DNA from: Alopecurus myosuroides
Lineage: Eukaryota > Streptophyta > Magnoliopsida > Poales > Poaceae
DNA: 64,000 bases
Direction of reading: 5' to 3'
NCBI GenBank assembly: GCA_028641055.1
Contig: CM054062.1
Location: 20,083,639 to 20,147,638, forward strand
Below the pieces are notes generated by a model. That model made no database searches. It was not told the origin of the DNA and saw nothing but the letters and a program-made list of their open reading frames with translations. Both the position numbers and the translations under genes were made by a program. Numbering within the stretch: the first letter of the stretch is position 1; each line of letters opens with the position of its first letter. Positions 45,004 to 55,936 of the stretch are shown here, piece after piece.

Positions 45004-45140
45004 CGATGTCTGGGTTCTCCGGTGAGGATTTGGCTCGGTTCGTTGTTTTCTCTCTCTCGAAACAGTGGAGTGCACACCGGTGCTCTGGAAGGCTCGAGGT
45101 GGAAGAAGAACAGAAGGAGAACCGGAGGAATTGAGGTGGC

Positions 45141-45148
45141 TATTTATA
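45141..45148 (-). promoter_or_regulatory. TATA box for the Tat2 antisense gene
   Basis: GGCTATAAATAGCC on the minus strand, about 140 nt upstream of the ATG at 45003, a strong plant TATA match. Confidence 0.6.
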
Positions 45149-45554
45149 GCCATTTTGCGCTGAGATTTGTCCCAACGGCTATTTTAACTATGTTGTATGA
45201 CTGACACATGTTTCGCTGAAAAACCCATGAAACGAGGGGACGGGATGATAATGGCTATCTCCTCGTTTCTCGCGAAAAATCTGTCAGAGATACGGTTTCA
45301 GTCTTTTGACTGAAACCAAACGTTCGTGACGTAAGCATGATTTCATCGCTCGCGTCACAGGCTCCTTCTCCGCGAAAAATCGTGGAAGAAATGCAGGATT
45401 TCGGCAAATCCTAGTTTGGCATTAGAAGTTTTTGTTGAAAGAAGAATCAAGACAAAACGCCGACATTTGTGAAAAGAATACAAATCTGCGAGGGACGGCA
45501 AATGAATTATTAATCCTTCTTGGGTGTTACTGTCAGATATATGCCAAATAGGGG
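45149..45554. other. Tat2 region between antisense promoter and 3' LTR
   Basis: No gene seen. Ends with CCAAATAGGGG, a weak PPT-like tract, just before the LTR. Confidence 0.5.
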
Positions 45555-46084
45555 TGTATCCGGCATTGGCCGAAGGCCAGATTACCATGGTGGCCCACAG
45601 GCAATGGAACGGAGACCATTGGGCGGCCCAGTAAGCTGACACGCAGGAAGCCGGAGTTTAGAAGAACCCGGACCACGGCCCAATCGTGGTTCGGCTTGGA
45701 GAAGAAGCAGGATGCCTTACTTTCCAAGTTGGATACTTTCCTAGTCTACTAGATTTCCTTCTTGTAAGCTCTAGTCCGACTATCTATATAAAGCCAGACG
45801 GGAGCGAAAGAGAAGACACCAGATCACAAGTTAGCTAGAATCCAACTCGCCGGGAAGCTCATCCTCGCCGAGTTAGCGAAACCATACTCACAATTGTACT
45901 CTGTACACTTCAGGCTTCAGCCCTGATTTTAGTGAGATTGCAGGAGTAGGAACGCCACCTTAGTTGCGACGTACCGAACCTGGGTAAATTGTGTTCTCGT
46001 TTCGAGTTCTTCCACGTCCCCCTGCAGTTCTACCAGTAGGCTTATGGTACCCCCGTCCATGATACTAACTACGAAGTCTCGACA
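45555..46084 (+). repeat. Tat2 3' LTR, 530 bp
   Basis: TGTATCCGGCATTGG to TCTCGACA, closely matching 39465-39995. Confidence 0.87.
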
Positions 46085-46700
46085 GATCGTCTCTTGTACT
46101 ATACCCTCGGTTACCATGAAGTGACATTTCTCTCAGTTCAACATCAAGTTTGTGTCTTCTCATCGCTGTAAAACTTTGTCAAGATTAAAGAGACAATTCT
46201 TAAAGGTTTTACCATAGACAGAACAATCATCGATGAACACCTCCATTATGACTTCAGTAAAATCATAAAATAATGCATTCATGCATCTTTAAAAAGTAGC
46301 TGGTGCAATGCATAAACCAAAGGGCATTCTACGATAAGCATAAGTATCAAAAGGACAAGTAAAAGTTGTTTTCTCCTGATCTTCAGGGTGAACTGCTATT
46401 TTTGAGAAATCATAATATCCATCTAAATAAAAGAAATAAGAGTGACTAGCTAGTCTTTCCAACATTTGACAAATAAAAGGTAGAGGATAGTGGTCTTTAC
46501 TAGTCTTCTTGTTAAGATTCCTAAAACCGATACACATTCTATACCAAACTACTGTTCTAGTGGGGATCGTTTCATTATTATTATTATTATTATTATTTGG
46601 AACTATAGGGAACCCACCTTTCTTATGTACACAATTCATAGGACTAACTCATTCACTTCCTTCTATTGGATAAATGATTCCTGCATCTAACAAACGAGTT
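46085..46700 (-). pseudogene. pol: EL4 reverse transcriptase fragment
   Basis: Readable RT blocks are YRMCIGFRNLNKKTSKDHYPLP, the DGYYDFSKIAVHPEDQEKTTFT region, YAYRRMPFGLCIAPATF, and the catalytic FIDDCSVYG in place of YxDD, as in Athila RTs. The frame has stops, including those in the segment after FIDD. An AAT expansion gives eight consecutive Asn before the fingers. Homology ends near CHFMVTEGIV, at the junction with Tat2. Confidence 0.82.
46574..46598. repeat. (ATT)8 microsatellite inside EL4 RT
   Basis: Pure ATT repeat; on the minus strand it codes for Asn. In EL5 the corresponding place reads PNENNELIPQ, so the short Asn run has expanded. Confidence 0.85.
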
Positions 46701-47325
46701 ATCTCTTTCCTTACTACTTCCTTCATACTTGGATTGAGTTTGCGTTGATATTCAATTACAGGTTTTGCCCCTTCTTCCATGTAGATTCTATGAGTAGAAA
46801 TTGAATGGCTTATACCTTTACTTCTTCCATTGAGTATCCGAAAGAACCTCGAGGATTTCTTAGTACTATCATTAAGCTTTCTTGTTTTTTGGCTGAAAGT
46901 TTAGAGCTAATCATAACGGGTAATTTTTTTGACTCATCCAAAAATCCATACCTTAGTTCCTCAGGTAATTGCTTGAATTCCAGTTCTGGTAGTTCCTCAT
47001 GATATTTTCCTACCTCGGTTTCTTGGTACTCTTTCTCAACTTCTTCTAAATCATTTTCTTCTTCGAATGTTCCAAGTTCTTTCTCATCGTTAGTATCTTC
47101 ATAATCTTCATAGTTGTCATCTTCTTCATATGGTGTACTGTAGTATATAGATGCAAGTTGTGCTATAGTTTTTCCTTCTTCGTCATTTAATTCTTTATAA
47201 TAAGGATGATTCTTAAATTTTGAAAAATAAAAAAGTACTTCATCTTCACCAAGCCTTAAAGTAATAGTTTCTTTCCTGCAATCAATAGAAGTTTTAAGAG
47301 TGCATAAGAAAAATCTTCAAAAAAC
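46701..47325 (-). pseudogene. pol: EL4 pol segment before RT
   Basis: Blocks such as ELPEELRYGFLDESKKLPVM and ISSKLSAKKQESLMIVLR match the Athila region between protease and RT. Several stops; no intact motif of the protease itself. Confidence 0.6.
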
Positions 47326-47330
47326 AACGG

Positions 47331-47590
47331 TGTAACACCCCGTCCACCTCGTAGCTCTCTAGGATCTCTAGACTGGCCCTACAGACCAACACTTGTCTTT
47401 CCTGCGCACTTTTTTCTCACTCATGCGCACCCGGGAAGGACTTACCGGTCGGTCACCCATCCTCAAATTGCTCCAGGCCAAGCACGCTTAACACTGGAGT
47501 TCTTTCAAGATGAGCTTCCGGAAAAGAAGTTGCAACTTGTTGATATGAGTATCCTATTAATCCTATTGAGCTCTGCGCCAGGATCTCACA
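47331..47590 (-). repeat. TRIM 3' LTR, 260 bp
   Basis: Downstream LTR in the minus orientation; pairs with 47755-48016 with substitutions and short indels. Confidence 0.9.
47450..47513 (-). promoter_or_regulatory. 5S rRNA-like pol III promoter boxes (TRIM 3' LTR)
   Basis: Minus strand: GTTAAGCGTGCTTGG (5S box A region) and GGATGGGTGACC (5S box C), separated by exactly 15 nt as in plant 5S rRNA, while the intervening sequence has diverged. Confidence 0.8.
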
Positions 47591-47740
47591 TCCTTCCCCC
47601 CTTAGAAGACTGACGCCCTCGTCGGTCAACCTACAGTCCAGGAACTTCCCCTCTTGGCACTCGTCTGTGCGCCCAGTGTCGGCACATGTCCCACATGTCC
47701 ACCCACTGACCCGCACACGCCCGTGTAACCGCGAGGGTCG

Positions 47741-47752
47741 GCTCTGATACCA
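47741..47752 (-). other. TRIM primer-binding site, initiator-Met tRNA type
   Basis: TGGTATCAGAGC on the minus strand, two bases from the LTR at 47755. Confidence 0.9.
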
Positions 47753-47754
47753 AA

Positions 47755-48016
47755 TGTAACACCCCGGCCACCTCGTAGCCGGCAGCTGTCACCCCTGGTA
47801 GCTCTCTAAAATCTCTAGACTGGCCCCACAGACCAACACTTGTCTTTCCTGCGCACCCGGGAAGGACTTCCCGGTCGGTCACCCATCCTGAAATTGCTCC
47901 AGGCCCAGCACGCTTAACACTGGAGTTCTTTCAAGATGAGCTTCCGAAAAAGAAGTTCGAACTTGTTGATATGAGTATCCTATTAATCCTATTGAGCCCT
48001 GCGCCAGGATCTCACA
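47755..48016 (-). repeat. TRIM 5' LTR, 262 bp
   Basis: Upstream LTR in the minus orientation. It has CGTAGCCGGCAGCTGTCACC where the other LTR has a short deletion, and lacks its TTTTTTCTCACTCAT insert. Confidence 0.9.
47876..47941 (-). promoter_or_regulatory. 5S rRNA-like pol III promoter boxes (TRIM 5' LTR)
   Basis: Same boxes and 15-nt spacing as 47450-47513, with one change (GCTTGG to GCTGGG). Confidence 0.78.
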
Positions 48017-48021
48017 AACGG

Positions 48022-49190
48022 GACAAAAGGGGTCAACACAGGTAAGTCTAAAACAACAAGATCTATTAAATAAGTGTGAGGTTCTACTCTTATTTGAGCA
48101 TTGTTGTCAACTCCAATAGGTTCATGAAATGACCTATCGGCTAATTTGATAGACATGACTAGCAGCTCAATGTCTGGTGCACAAATTTCATTTTTATTTT
48201 TAGATATAATACATATGGGATAACATTAATATAAGATCCTAAATCACATAGACCATAATAAGATGTACCTCCAAAAGAGAATGGGAGTGCGGGTCTCTCA
48301 AAACTTAATCCTTTAGTTTTACCTCTTGTTACCTTAGTTGCTTCTTGATGTAGTTCAATCGTTCCCTCAACAAGTTCTTGACTATGCTATTCTTTCTTAC
48401 CATTATGAGTCTGGAGAGAGGGTTCTTCTTCCAATAAGCATGCACGTAGCTTGGCTTCATATCTTTCCTAGTGGATTATTTTAGCTTTGGGGAATGGTAA
48501 TGGTGGTTCATAAGTAGTTTCTTTTTCTGTAATAACTTGTTCTTCTTCTGCGGGAACTTGAATGGTAGAAACCTCCTTTCGGGGTGCATACTTAATCCAG
48601 TTCTTCTTAGGAAGCTGCAAAAACTAACTATACATTTTTATGAGCTGCAGAATTATGCTAGAATCCACATGCAAGGATTGACTTAACTTGTCCAATTTAC
48701 TAGCATCTATAAAATCTTGAATGTAGTCATATTCTACTTCAGTTCCTCCTTTACTACACAAATCTTCTTACCAAACTTCTTTGTTTATCCGCATATCATT
48801 AAGAAGTTCCCACGCTTGATCAATTGTATATTTCATAAAACTCCCAAGAAAGAAGGTCTAAAGTTTCCCTATTCTCACTACTTAGCCCTCCATAGAATAC
48901 ATGTAAAACTAACCAAGATGACAGCTCATGATGAGGAGAATAATCAAGTAGTTCACGAAACGTTACATAACCCTTTAGTAGACTTTCTCCTCTTAAATTT
49001 GGTGATCATACGTCTTATTCCATTGGATTTCCTCTCTAGGTAGAAATAAAAAACAAGAATGCAGAGCATAGTTCTTTCCAACTATCAAAACTTCCTGGTG
49101 AGTGTGAATTATACCATAATAAAGTTTTATCAACTAAAGTTTGACTAAATAATTTAAGTCTCGTATAATCATCAGTAAATGCGTTAAGCC
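48022..49190 (-). pseudogene. EL4 degraded gag to pol region
   Basis: Between the TRIM and the readable gag start there are only short broken frames in the minus strand. Position implies the rest of gag and protease; I cannot name motifs. Confidence 0.5.
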
Positions 49191-49412
49191 TTAAAGTTTC
49201 ACATATATTTCAAAGAAATCAATAAGGCTGTGTAGATCCTCGGTATCATCACCTTTATATTGTCTGCTATCTAGCAGACCGAGTATTACAGGGTTAATCT
49301 CGTACCCTTCTTCATTAGTTACAGGATATACCATTATGAAAGCATCTAATGGTGGCTTTCTCGAAAACTTCAAAGTAGAAAGTCGGATGAAAGGACGGCG
49401 GTCCTCCTCCAT
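49191..49412 (-). pseudogene. gag: EL4 gag N-terminal fragment
   Basis: ATG at 49412 starts MEEDRRPFIRLSTLKFSRKP, followed by VYPVTNEEGYEINPVILGLL and DSRQYKGDDTEDLHSLIDFF. The HLxxFxE-like region matches the start of the Athila/Tat retrotransposon gag domain. A frameshift ends it after 74 codons. The codon at 49448 lies upstream but would add an unlikely leader. Confidence 0.6.
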
Positions 49413-49494
49413 GGTGCTTGCATCAACCTGTAGATAATTTAAACACAAACAAAAATAAACAAGTACTAAAAATAAAAGACAAAAGGCACTTAGC

Positions 49495-49512
49495 TCCCCG
49501 GCAACAACGCTA
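49495..49512 (-). other. EL4 primer-binding site, degenerate
   Basis: Minus strand TAGCGTTGTTGCCGGGGA, two changes from the tRNA-Asp-type site. Confidence 0.65.
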
Positions 49513-49521
49513 GAAATAGCT

Positions 49522-51135
49522 TGATACCTGCAAGTGCACAGGGTTCTTATAGCTAGTTTCGAAGTAAGAGTATAAAACCATGGTGGAGCTATGAAAATGG
49601 TCCCTTAAGTCTAGCTTTGATCACTTACTCTCATTAGTGCTTGGTGAACTATCTAATGGGCTAAAACAAACAATAAAAGCAGTGGAAATATAGTTCTAAT
49701 AGATTCTAAATAAAAAATTAAATAAACTAAACAACAAAGTAAATAAAAGCAGAGTGATGGATGATTGATTGATTGGAACTACAACAAGGCTAAAGGCGTT
49801 CTTGGGAAGGCTGGTTCTACCACTAACATATTTCTGAATTGATTGTATGTGCGTTATGTTTACATATGAATAATTTGTGAGGGCGGAGCTCCGTGTATTA
49901 GTGTGCCCCGAATGCCTCTGAGCTACACACTACTCACAATGACCACGTAGCCCAGATCATAAGCGATACGCTTACTGGCAGTAGTGATTAAGGGTCTCCC
50001 CGTGGATGTGGTATTGTTACTGTAAGTTCTCCGTTGATCCCATGTCAGAGATTGGCAAAATGGAGGGGCGACTTTATCTCCTGTCATGCCCACTCGTTCG
50101 ATCCGCCGCAAACCAACACGAGCAAAGACATCATGGCCTAATGGCACAATATTGGTGTGGTCTACTTCACACAATATCATGAGGATTGTTATCACGAACT
50201 AGTCAATCAGAAAAAAATGCATCTTTATCTCAATTCATAGTAGGACTAGGGTTTCCCATCTCTACAAGAACTAATGGAACTACTCACACATGAAGGAAGT
50301 AAACATCATAATGATTGTATTGCAAATGGAGGATGAATGTATAAATGAATACACATGTAAAACCACAACTAGATGTTCTAGAATTACAACGAGATGGGAT
50401 GGAGATGCTATCACATAGATGTAGATTGTTGTAATGGCGATGTAGATCAATGATGAGGCCTTGAGGATGATGAAGTTGATGGAGATGGATTCCCTTCTGC
50501 GACTCCTCCCCTCCCCCCTCCCCGGACACCTTCTGGAGGCTAGGGTTTGGTAGATTTTTGTGTGGCGTCTTCTCTGTTTCTAGTGTAGATCTCCTCTCAA
50601 TTATGATGGCATAGGGTTAATATACTGAGCCAAACAAGCTCAACGCGCCCCGGTACAGTGAGTAGTACGGTCGGTACTCACCGCACCGAGGTCGTTTGAG
50701 TTACCACCTTTACTCGGTATGATCATTATATCCGCTTCACCCTCCGTGTTGAGCACTTCCTTCTGGTACGGTTAGTGATACGGTCATAGGAAATCATACC
50801 GTGACTCATTAAAATGTTGCCTCATAGATGGTCTTAAATACGGTGGTTAGTACGGTATAAATTGTCTATACTACCACTTGTTAAGTCATCTTTCACCTGT
50901 CCCTTGACTTCTGCAAATTTGTGATTCCTTGGAATGTCCTTAAATGTTGTGATCTCCTCATATTATATCCAATTCTATTACATTATGCATTGTATGAATA
51001 CCTCTTCGAGATTTCAACAATTTGCATACACAGACATAAACGGTGCACTTTGGCAGGTAAAATACCAAAGTTCCTATCTACCTATTAATAATTCATTAAG
51101 TAAAATGATGCAAAAAATGGATGCGCCGGTATCTC
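49522..51135 (-). repeat. EL4 5' LTR, approximate right end
   Basis: The inner edge is TGATACCTGCAAGTGCACAG at 49522 on the plus strand. The outer edge is guessed at GATGCGCCGGTATC near 51135, because EL5 LTRs end in a similar GGGCGTATCA. No second LTR is in the window to confirm it. No gene is supported inside. Confidence 0.45.
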
Positions 51136-51694
51136 TTTCAGATGTCTTATCGTCTTCTCCCCACGAGGCACGGGCATGCTACTTCTAGTGTAAGAGGGCA
51201 CAAAACGGTGCAGCGAGCTCAACCACGGTTAGGGCGTGTTTGGTTGCCTATATGAAGTTTTGAGCCCGCTGGGCGCATGCCCTGGGGGCATGGCCAGGCG
51301 AAAACAGGACTTGAACCAAATTATGCAACTTTTTTGGTAGCCTACAGAATGGTTGTTCGCATCGGTTGAGATGCAAACCCCACTTTGTTTGGTATGCTGC
51401 AATCTATGCATTTGGGCGCTGCTCAAGCAAGTGCACATTGTTTGGCTGTGTGCATTAGGCCCGCTCTGGTAAGAATTTTTCAAATCTGGTGAGCTTAACA
51501 GTTTTTGATCATACATTCGATCATAAACACCGATCTAGAATAAAGAGATTAAGGATCACAAAAATGAGAACCATGATTATGAAGTCTTTGATCCGACTAC
51601 CTTGCACATGATTTGGCACCTCGGCTACCACCCCATCAGCTATCAACACATATGGTACAACCTCAATTACGTTGATGAAGTTGTAGTAGTTATC
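51136..51694. other. Unassigned spacer
   Basis: Holds GGGCGTGTTTGGTTGCC at 51232, like an end of a grass MITE, but no matching second end was found. Nothing else supported. Confidence 0.4.
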
Positions 51695-51823
51695 CTAAGC
51701 CTCCTCCAAAATTTCAAACCCTTCGTAGTTATTATTCGAGAAGCTTGTGACTTGTTTCTGGCAGGTCCTCCATGAATTGTACACTCCGGGCTGCCTTCTT
51801 CTATACACCACATACCGGTTCAT
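51695..51823 (-). pseudogene. Viroplasmin / RNase H1 N-terminal-like domain fragment
   Basis: ATG at 51823 opens 42 codons: RYVVYRRRQPGVYNSWRTC, then QKQVTSFSNNNYEGFEILEE. This matches the pattern YVVxxGRxPGVYxSWxxCxxQV...YKGFxxxEEA of the viroplasmin-like domain (PF01693) found at the N-terminus of eukaryotic RNase H1 and in many plant repeat genes. It stops at 51697-51695 without an RNase H domain. It lies just downstream of the Myb/SANT-like pseudogene in its direction of reading, separated only by EL5. It may be an exon of a lost gene. Confidence 0.6.
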
Positions 51824-51888
51824 ATGCAAACACAGAAGGATTCGAATAAACAGAAGATCATCATCATTGGATAAAGTTAATGGCGTAG

Positions 51889-53577
51889 TGATGACCCACA
51901 AGTATAGGGGGTGTATCGTAGTACTTTCTATAAATAAGAGTGTCGAACCCAACGAGGAGCAGAAGGTGTTGACAAGCAGATTGGATAGAGGATTCACTTT
52001 AAACACTAGCAAACGGGTTTTTGGTGATTTTTGATATCGCGGATAAATAAAGTGCGAGTAAATTCATCACTCGAGGTAGTCTAGCAGTTCGACTCTATTT
52101 GAGAGACCCCGCTTGCTTATTGCAATTCAGAATTAAATTGATTGTATCGTTGATGTATTTGCAATTCAATCCGAATCAATATATCCAAGCAAGAAAGGGC
52201 GAATACGGGAGTTTTATTGTCTTTCTCGGCAACTTTCCCAAGTCATAAAAGACAGTAAATATAATTGCATCAAGTGGCCCAATCCTTTTTATAGCAAAGG
52301 ACAAGCCGGTTGTTCAACTTATGATTACCAAACATTCTCGAGAACACATGAGAATTTTGTCAAGCGCTTTCGTTTCATACAGTTGATTAATATTTAATTT
52401 TTTGATAGGTGTTGTGTGGGTGAACCTATGCTAATGCACCGCCCAACTAGGACTAATACATACTTGTGATTAAACCCCTTGCAAGTATTCGCAAATACAA
52501 TAAAGTAATTAAGATAAATCTAACCACGATCTTAAACTCTGGATCCTACACTCCCTCGTGCATCGGTTTCCTAACGGGGGTTTAGGTTTCTGTCACTCCG
52601 GCAACCCCACAATTAGTAGCCAAATACACAATGCATCCTCCTAGGCCCATAAAGGTGAAGTATCATGCAGTCGACGTTCAGATGACATCACTAGAAGAAT
52701 AACACCACAAGTTAAATATCAAACCACTAGATATTACTTCAACATAATTCCACTACTAACATCTTGACTTCTCCCATGTGCTCAAGAATAAACGAACTAC
52801 TCACAAGACATCATATGGATCATGATCTGAGGTGATATAATGATGAATAACAATCTGGTCATAAAGTGTAAACACCGATAAATCTCGTAAGCATCAACTA
52901 CTAACAAGTAATCTGCACCAGGAGAGAGATCTAGTGAAGAACAACGATATAGAACCCTAATTGTTACAGAGGGATGGAGATGGATGGTGAGGGTGATGGT
53001 GATGGTAATAATGATGATGCCGATGACGATCTTGATGATGCCCGGAGCGATGACGGTGACGATGGTGATGATTTCCCCTCTCCAGGGAGAAATTTCCCCG
53101 ACAGATTTTTCCCTGCCGGAGAGGTTTTCTCTCTCTCTCTGTCTCTCTTGTTTTTCGCCCCGAGGAGGCGGCGGAATATTCCCTCGATGGTTCCTTGATG
53201 CTTAGGGTTCCCGGGGGGTCAAGTACGCGAAAGGAGGCGGCGAGAGGTGGGCCTGGGTGGCCACACCACCCCCAGGCGCGACCAAGGGGGGCACCCAGGC
53301 ATGGTGTGCGGCCCCTGTGGCACCCTTCCGGGTCTCCTCGTGGCTAGCTCCCTATTCTAGACTTCCCCGATGCCCCCTTCTTCTTCTGATCTTCTCAAAT
53401 AGGGTATCTTGACGGTGCTTTTTTTCATCAGATTTTTTGTCCCGGTGTTTATTCTCCAATAATTATTAAACATGCAAAATAAGATGAAATAAAATAAGTA
53501 ATGCATCATAACATGAAATATATCGATGAATCACATAAAATTACAATATAAAATAGTGATGCAAAATGGGCGTATCA
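51889..53577 (-). repeat. EL5 3' LTR, 1689 bp
   Basis: About 190 bp longer than the other LTR because 52062-52244 has no counterpart there. Contains a GAT-rich simple repeat at about 52975-53080. Confidence 0.9.
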
Positions 53578-53591
53578 ACTCCCCCAAGCTT
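53578..53591 (-). other. EL5 polypurine tract
   Basis: Minus strand AAGCTTGGGGGAGT, directly before the 3' LTR. Confidence 0.85.
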
Positions 53592-55648
53592 AGACCTCGC
53601 TTGTCCCCAAGCGAAACTGAACTCGGTAAACATGACCACGGGTTTATGGAATGAGGTGTCGATAAATAAAACACGTACAAGAAGCATCACATCTACCAAT
53701 ACACAAGTCATTCTAGACAACAACTTCCTCTCATATAATTAAACTTGAAACAAGCAAGCAAAGATCATACAGCCTAATTGACCGCAAGTTGAATAAGCTA
53801 TGACTCTCTTTAGATCGTTCTGTAATATTCCCCCGAGACAGACTTACATTCCCCTAAAGGAACAGAGGTTCCCACCTCACTGAAAATTCTTTCAACACAG
53901 GAGCCTCTGACTTCCAACTATGTGATGTGTGCGACTCCCGCGAAGTAGAGGAAATCACAATAAAGCTGCAAAAGGAAATCATAATTGGTGAAGGCAAACT
54001 TCATTCTTGGTCATAAAAAAATTAACTGATTGTACTTATCTTTCGATCGGAGTATTTATATTAGGTCTTATATTGTAGAGTTTGTCATGTTCAATCATAA
54101 CAGTCTTTTTGCAGTCATTGATAACTTTCAAAGTGGTATTTAATCAGATAAAACATTTGTACTAAACAAGGAAGAATAAAGGACATGATTGAGTAAATCA
54201 ACATATAGATGGATGGATCACAACAACTCAAATGCTTGCTTAAGACAGAAAGGAGTAGGTTTACTAACTCAACATAAAGGTAAAAGATAGGCCCTTCGTA
54301 GAGGGAAGCAGGGTTAACTCATGTGCTAGAGCTTTTCATTTGATAAACAGAAGTATTGAAAACAATTTTGAGAGTGGTGTATGTTTATGTCTACGAATGG
54401 CAAACAAAAAATACAGTACGTCACAAGCCAAGTAGACTTCACAAGAGCGGCTCCCATTGAAGGACGCAACTGGTATAGAAGGCCATCCCTCTTTCTCTTT
54501 TGTTTACATAATTATGCTTTGACTGATAAATCAGGGGCAAAACTAGTGAAGATAATTTGTAGTGTTAAGTTTGGGGCTGGGCACCCCGCTGCCAGCTCTT
54601 CTATCATTTGGATAAGTGGATGAAGCCACTAGTATAGGTGTGTAAAGTCCAATCAACAAGTGAGATAAAGATTCTCTATTTGCATCCTCATGAGCTAAGA
54701 CAGGGGCACAAAACATGTGCAATTTTGAAGGTTTTAAAGGTAGCACACAAGCAATTTACTTGGAGTGGTGGTTAAATACCACATATAGATAGGTATGGTG
54801 GACTCAAATGGCATGGTTTTGGGGCTCAAGGTTTGGATGCATGAGAAGCATTCCCTATCAGTACATGTTTTTGGCTAGCAAGGATGGGTAGCAAGCATAA
54901 GAGTTGAGGAAAAACAAACAAATACACATATGATAGAACCAATCATGCAATCTTCCTTGGAGGTACAAACAATCTTACTTGAAAATACTAAGCTTATGAG
55001 CCAACGAGAAAGAAAGATCATGGAATAATATATCTACATGCAACTCCCTCTTTTCTACTTAAGTCTCAACGTATTGTTGCTACTGACCAATGCTAATTTT
55101 GCAAAAACTAACTATATTAACTTGATGCTCCATTATTGATACCAATACTAATAACAAGATCAACCATATAACAAAATTTGCAAGCTAAAATAAAGTGTAG
55201 AAAGTAAATGATGAAACTTCTCATTAATAATCCATAACGGCAACTCAAACCAAGGGATACATCGATAACCAACTAAAGGAGAGATACTTCCATACTGCCA
55301 ACCATCCTACATGATAACTTCTCTACTCATGATATGACTCTACTAAAAGGTGAAAAGGTGAAAGATAAAGGTGTGATACCGTGGCACTCCCCCAAGCTTG
55401 AAACAATCCAAGGAGATGCCAATACCAATGACGAATTAATTCTTTGGTGGTGGTGGTGAATCCTTCCCATCATCACACTTCCAAGGTAAAGGCTCTCCGT
55501 CAATAAAAGATGCCTTGGTCTCCAATATCCTGAAACTAGCAGCAGAACTTATAGGTTTAAACCTGTTCTCATACTCATATTTCTAATTCTGCATGTCGTA
55601 GAGTTGTGCTTGTAATTTTTTGGTGGCCTCGGTGAGGGAGAAGATCTC
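53592..55648 (-). other. EL5 3' internal non-coding region
   Basis: No gene supported. The part about 54300-54790 is highly similar to EL3 (about 30130-30620) in the same relative orientation. Confidence 0.7.
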
Positions 55649-55936
55649 CTACCAAAGTTTTAAAATCTCCTTATTGTGCTCGGCGATCAGTTCTGTCTTT
55701 ATTCTGTGGAACATGTCCACTTCACGCTCGGCCATCTTCTTGTACTTAAGTACTTCTTGGTCCAGCTCTTCCATCCTAGCTTCCAGACTGCCTTCCCCTT
55801 TAGGGCCCCGTACATCTTCTTTCTGCACCACCCCATCCTTGAGTAGCAACTCCTTGGGATGCATCTTCAACTCGTTCATGTACGGATTGACGACGTTCAC
55901 AAAGAAACTGTCTTTGGGAGGTCCGGAAGAGGACAT
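55649..55936 (-). CDS. EL5 small coiled-coil ORF in the env position
   Basis: ATG at 55936 begins MSSSGPPKDSFFVNVVNPYM; the rest is charged and helical (EARMEELDQEVLKYKKMAER, FHRIKTELIAEHNKEILKLW), with clear heptads. The stop is TAG at 55651-55649. After it the frame seems to continue as a helix (EIFSLTEATKKLQAQLYDMQ), so the stop is probably secondary and the original protein longer. No signal peptide or membrane segment is seen. The longer frame from 56197 is an untranslated extension. Function unknown. Confidence 0.55.
   Translation of the reverse strand: MSSSGPPKDSFFVNVVNPYMNELKMHPKELLLKDGVVQKEDVRGPKGEGSLEARMEELDQEVLKYKKMAEREVDMFHRIKTELIAEHNKEILKLW

Larger units (their letters stand above)
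39465..46084 (+). mobile_element. Tat2: Tat-lineage Gypsy deletion derivative
   Basis: LTRs 39465-39995 and 45555-46084 flank a primer site, an integrase-only pol remnant (plus strand) and an antisense accessory gene (minus strand), the same layout as the 3' half of Tat1. Gag, protease, RT and RNase H are missing: the sequence passes from the primer site to integrase within about 150 bp. Five-base flanks differ (AGAGA and GATCG), so no target duplication is visible. Confidence 0.85.
47331..48016 (-). mobile_element. Cassandra-type TRIM, 686 bp
   Basis: Two short LTRs (47331-47590, 47755-48016) flank 164 bp without genes. The target duplication AACGG is perfect (47326-47330, 48017-48021). On the minus strand the LTR starts TGTGAGATCC and ends GGTGTTACA, a tRNA-Met primer site follows, and a purine tract (AAGGGGGGAAGGA) precedes the other LTR. 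The LTRs carry 5S rRNA-like boxes in sense, the hallmark of Cassandra (Kalendar and colleagues). Confidence 0.9.
46085..51135 (-). mobile_element. EL4: decayed Athila-lineage Gypsy element, truncated in RT
   Basis: On the minus strand the order is LTR (about 51135-49522), degenerate primer site (49512-49495), gag, protease/RT linker, then RT cut off at 46085 where the Tat2 LTR begins. The remaining RT, RNase H, integrase and 3' LTR are missing. A Cassandra-like TRIM (47331-48016) sits inside. Decay (many stops) is heavier than in EL5. Confidence 0.75.

Noticed and set aside
47453..47882. Minus-strand frames of 83-87 codons in the TRIM
   Set aside because: They cross LTR borders and the 5S-like boxes; TRIMs do not code for protein.
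51232..51480. hAT-like MITE starting GGGCGTGTTTGGTTGCC
   Set aside because: No matching inverted end or 8-bp target duplication found nearby.
52974..53205. Asp-rich frames in EL5 LTRs (also 61987-62406)
   Set aside because: They come from a GAT-rich simple repeat inside an LTR.
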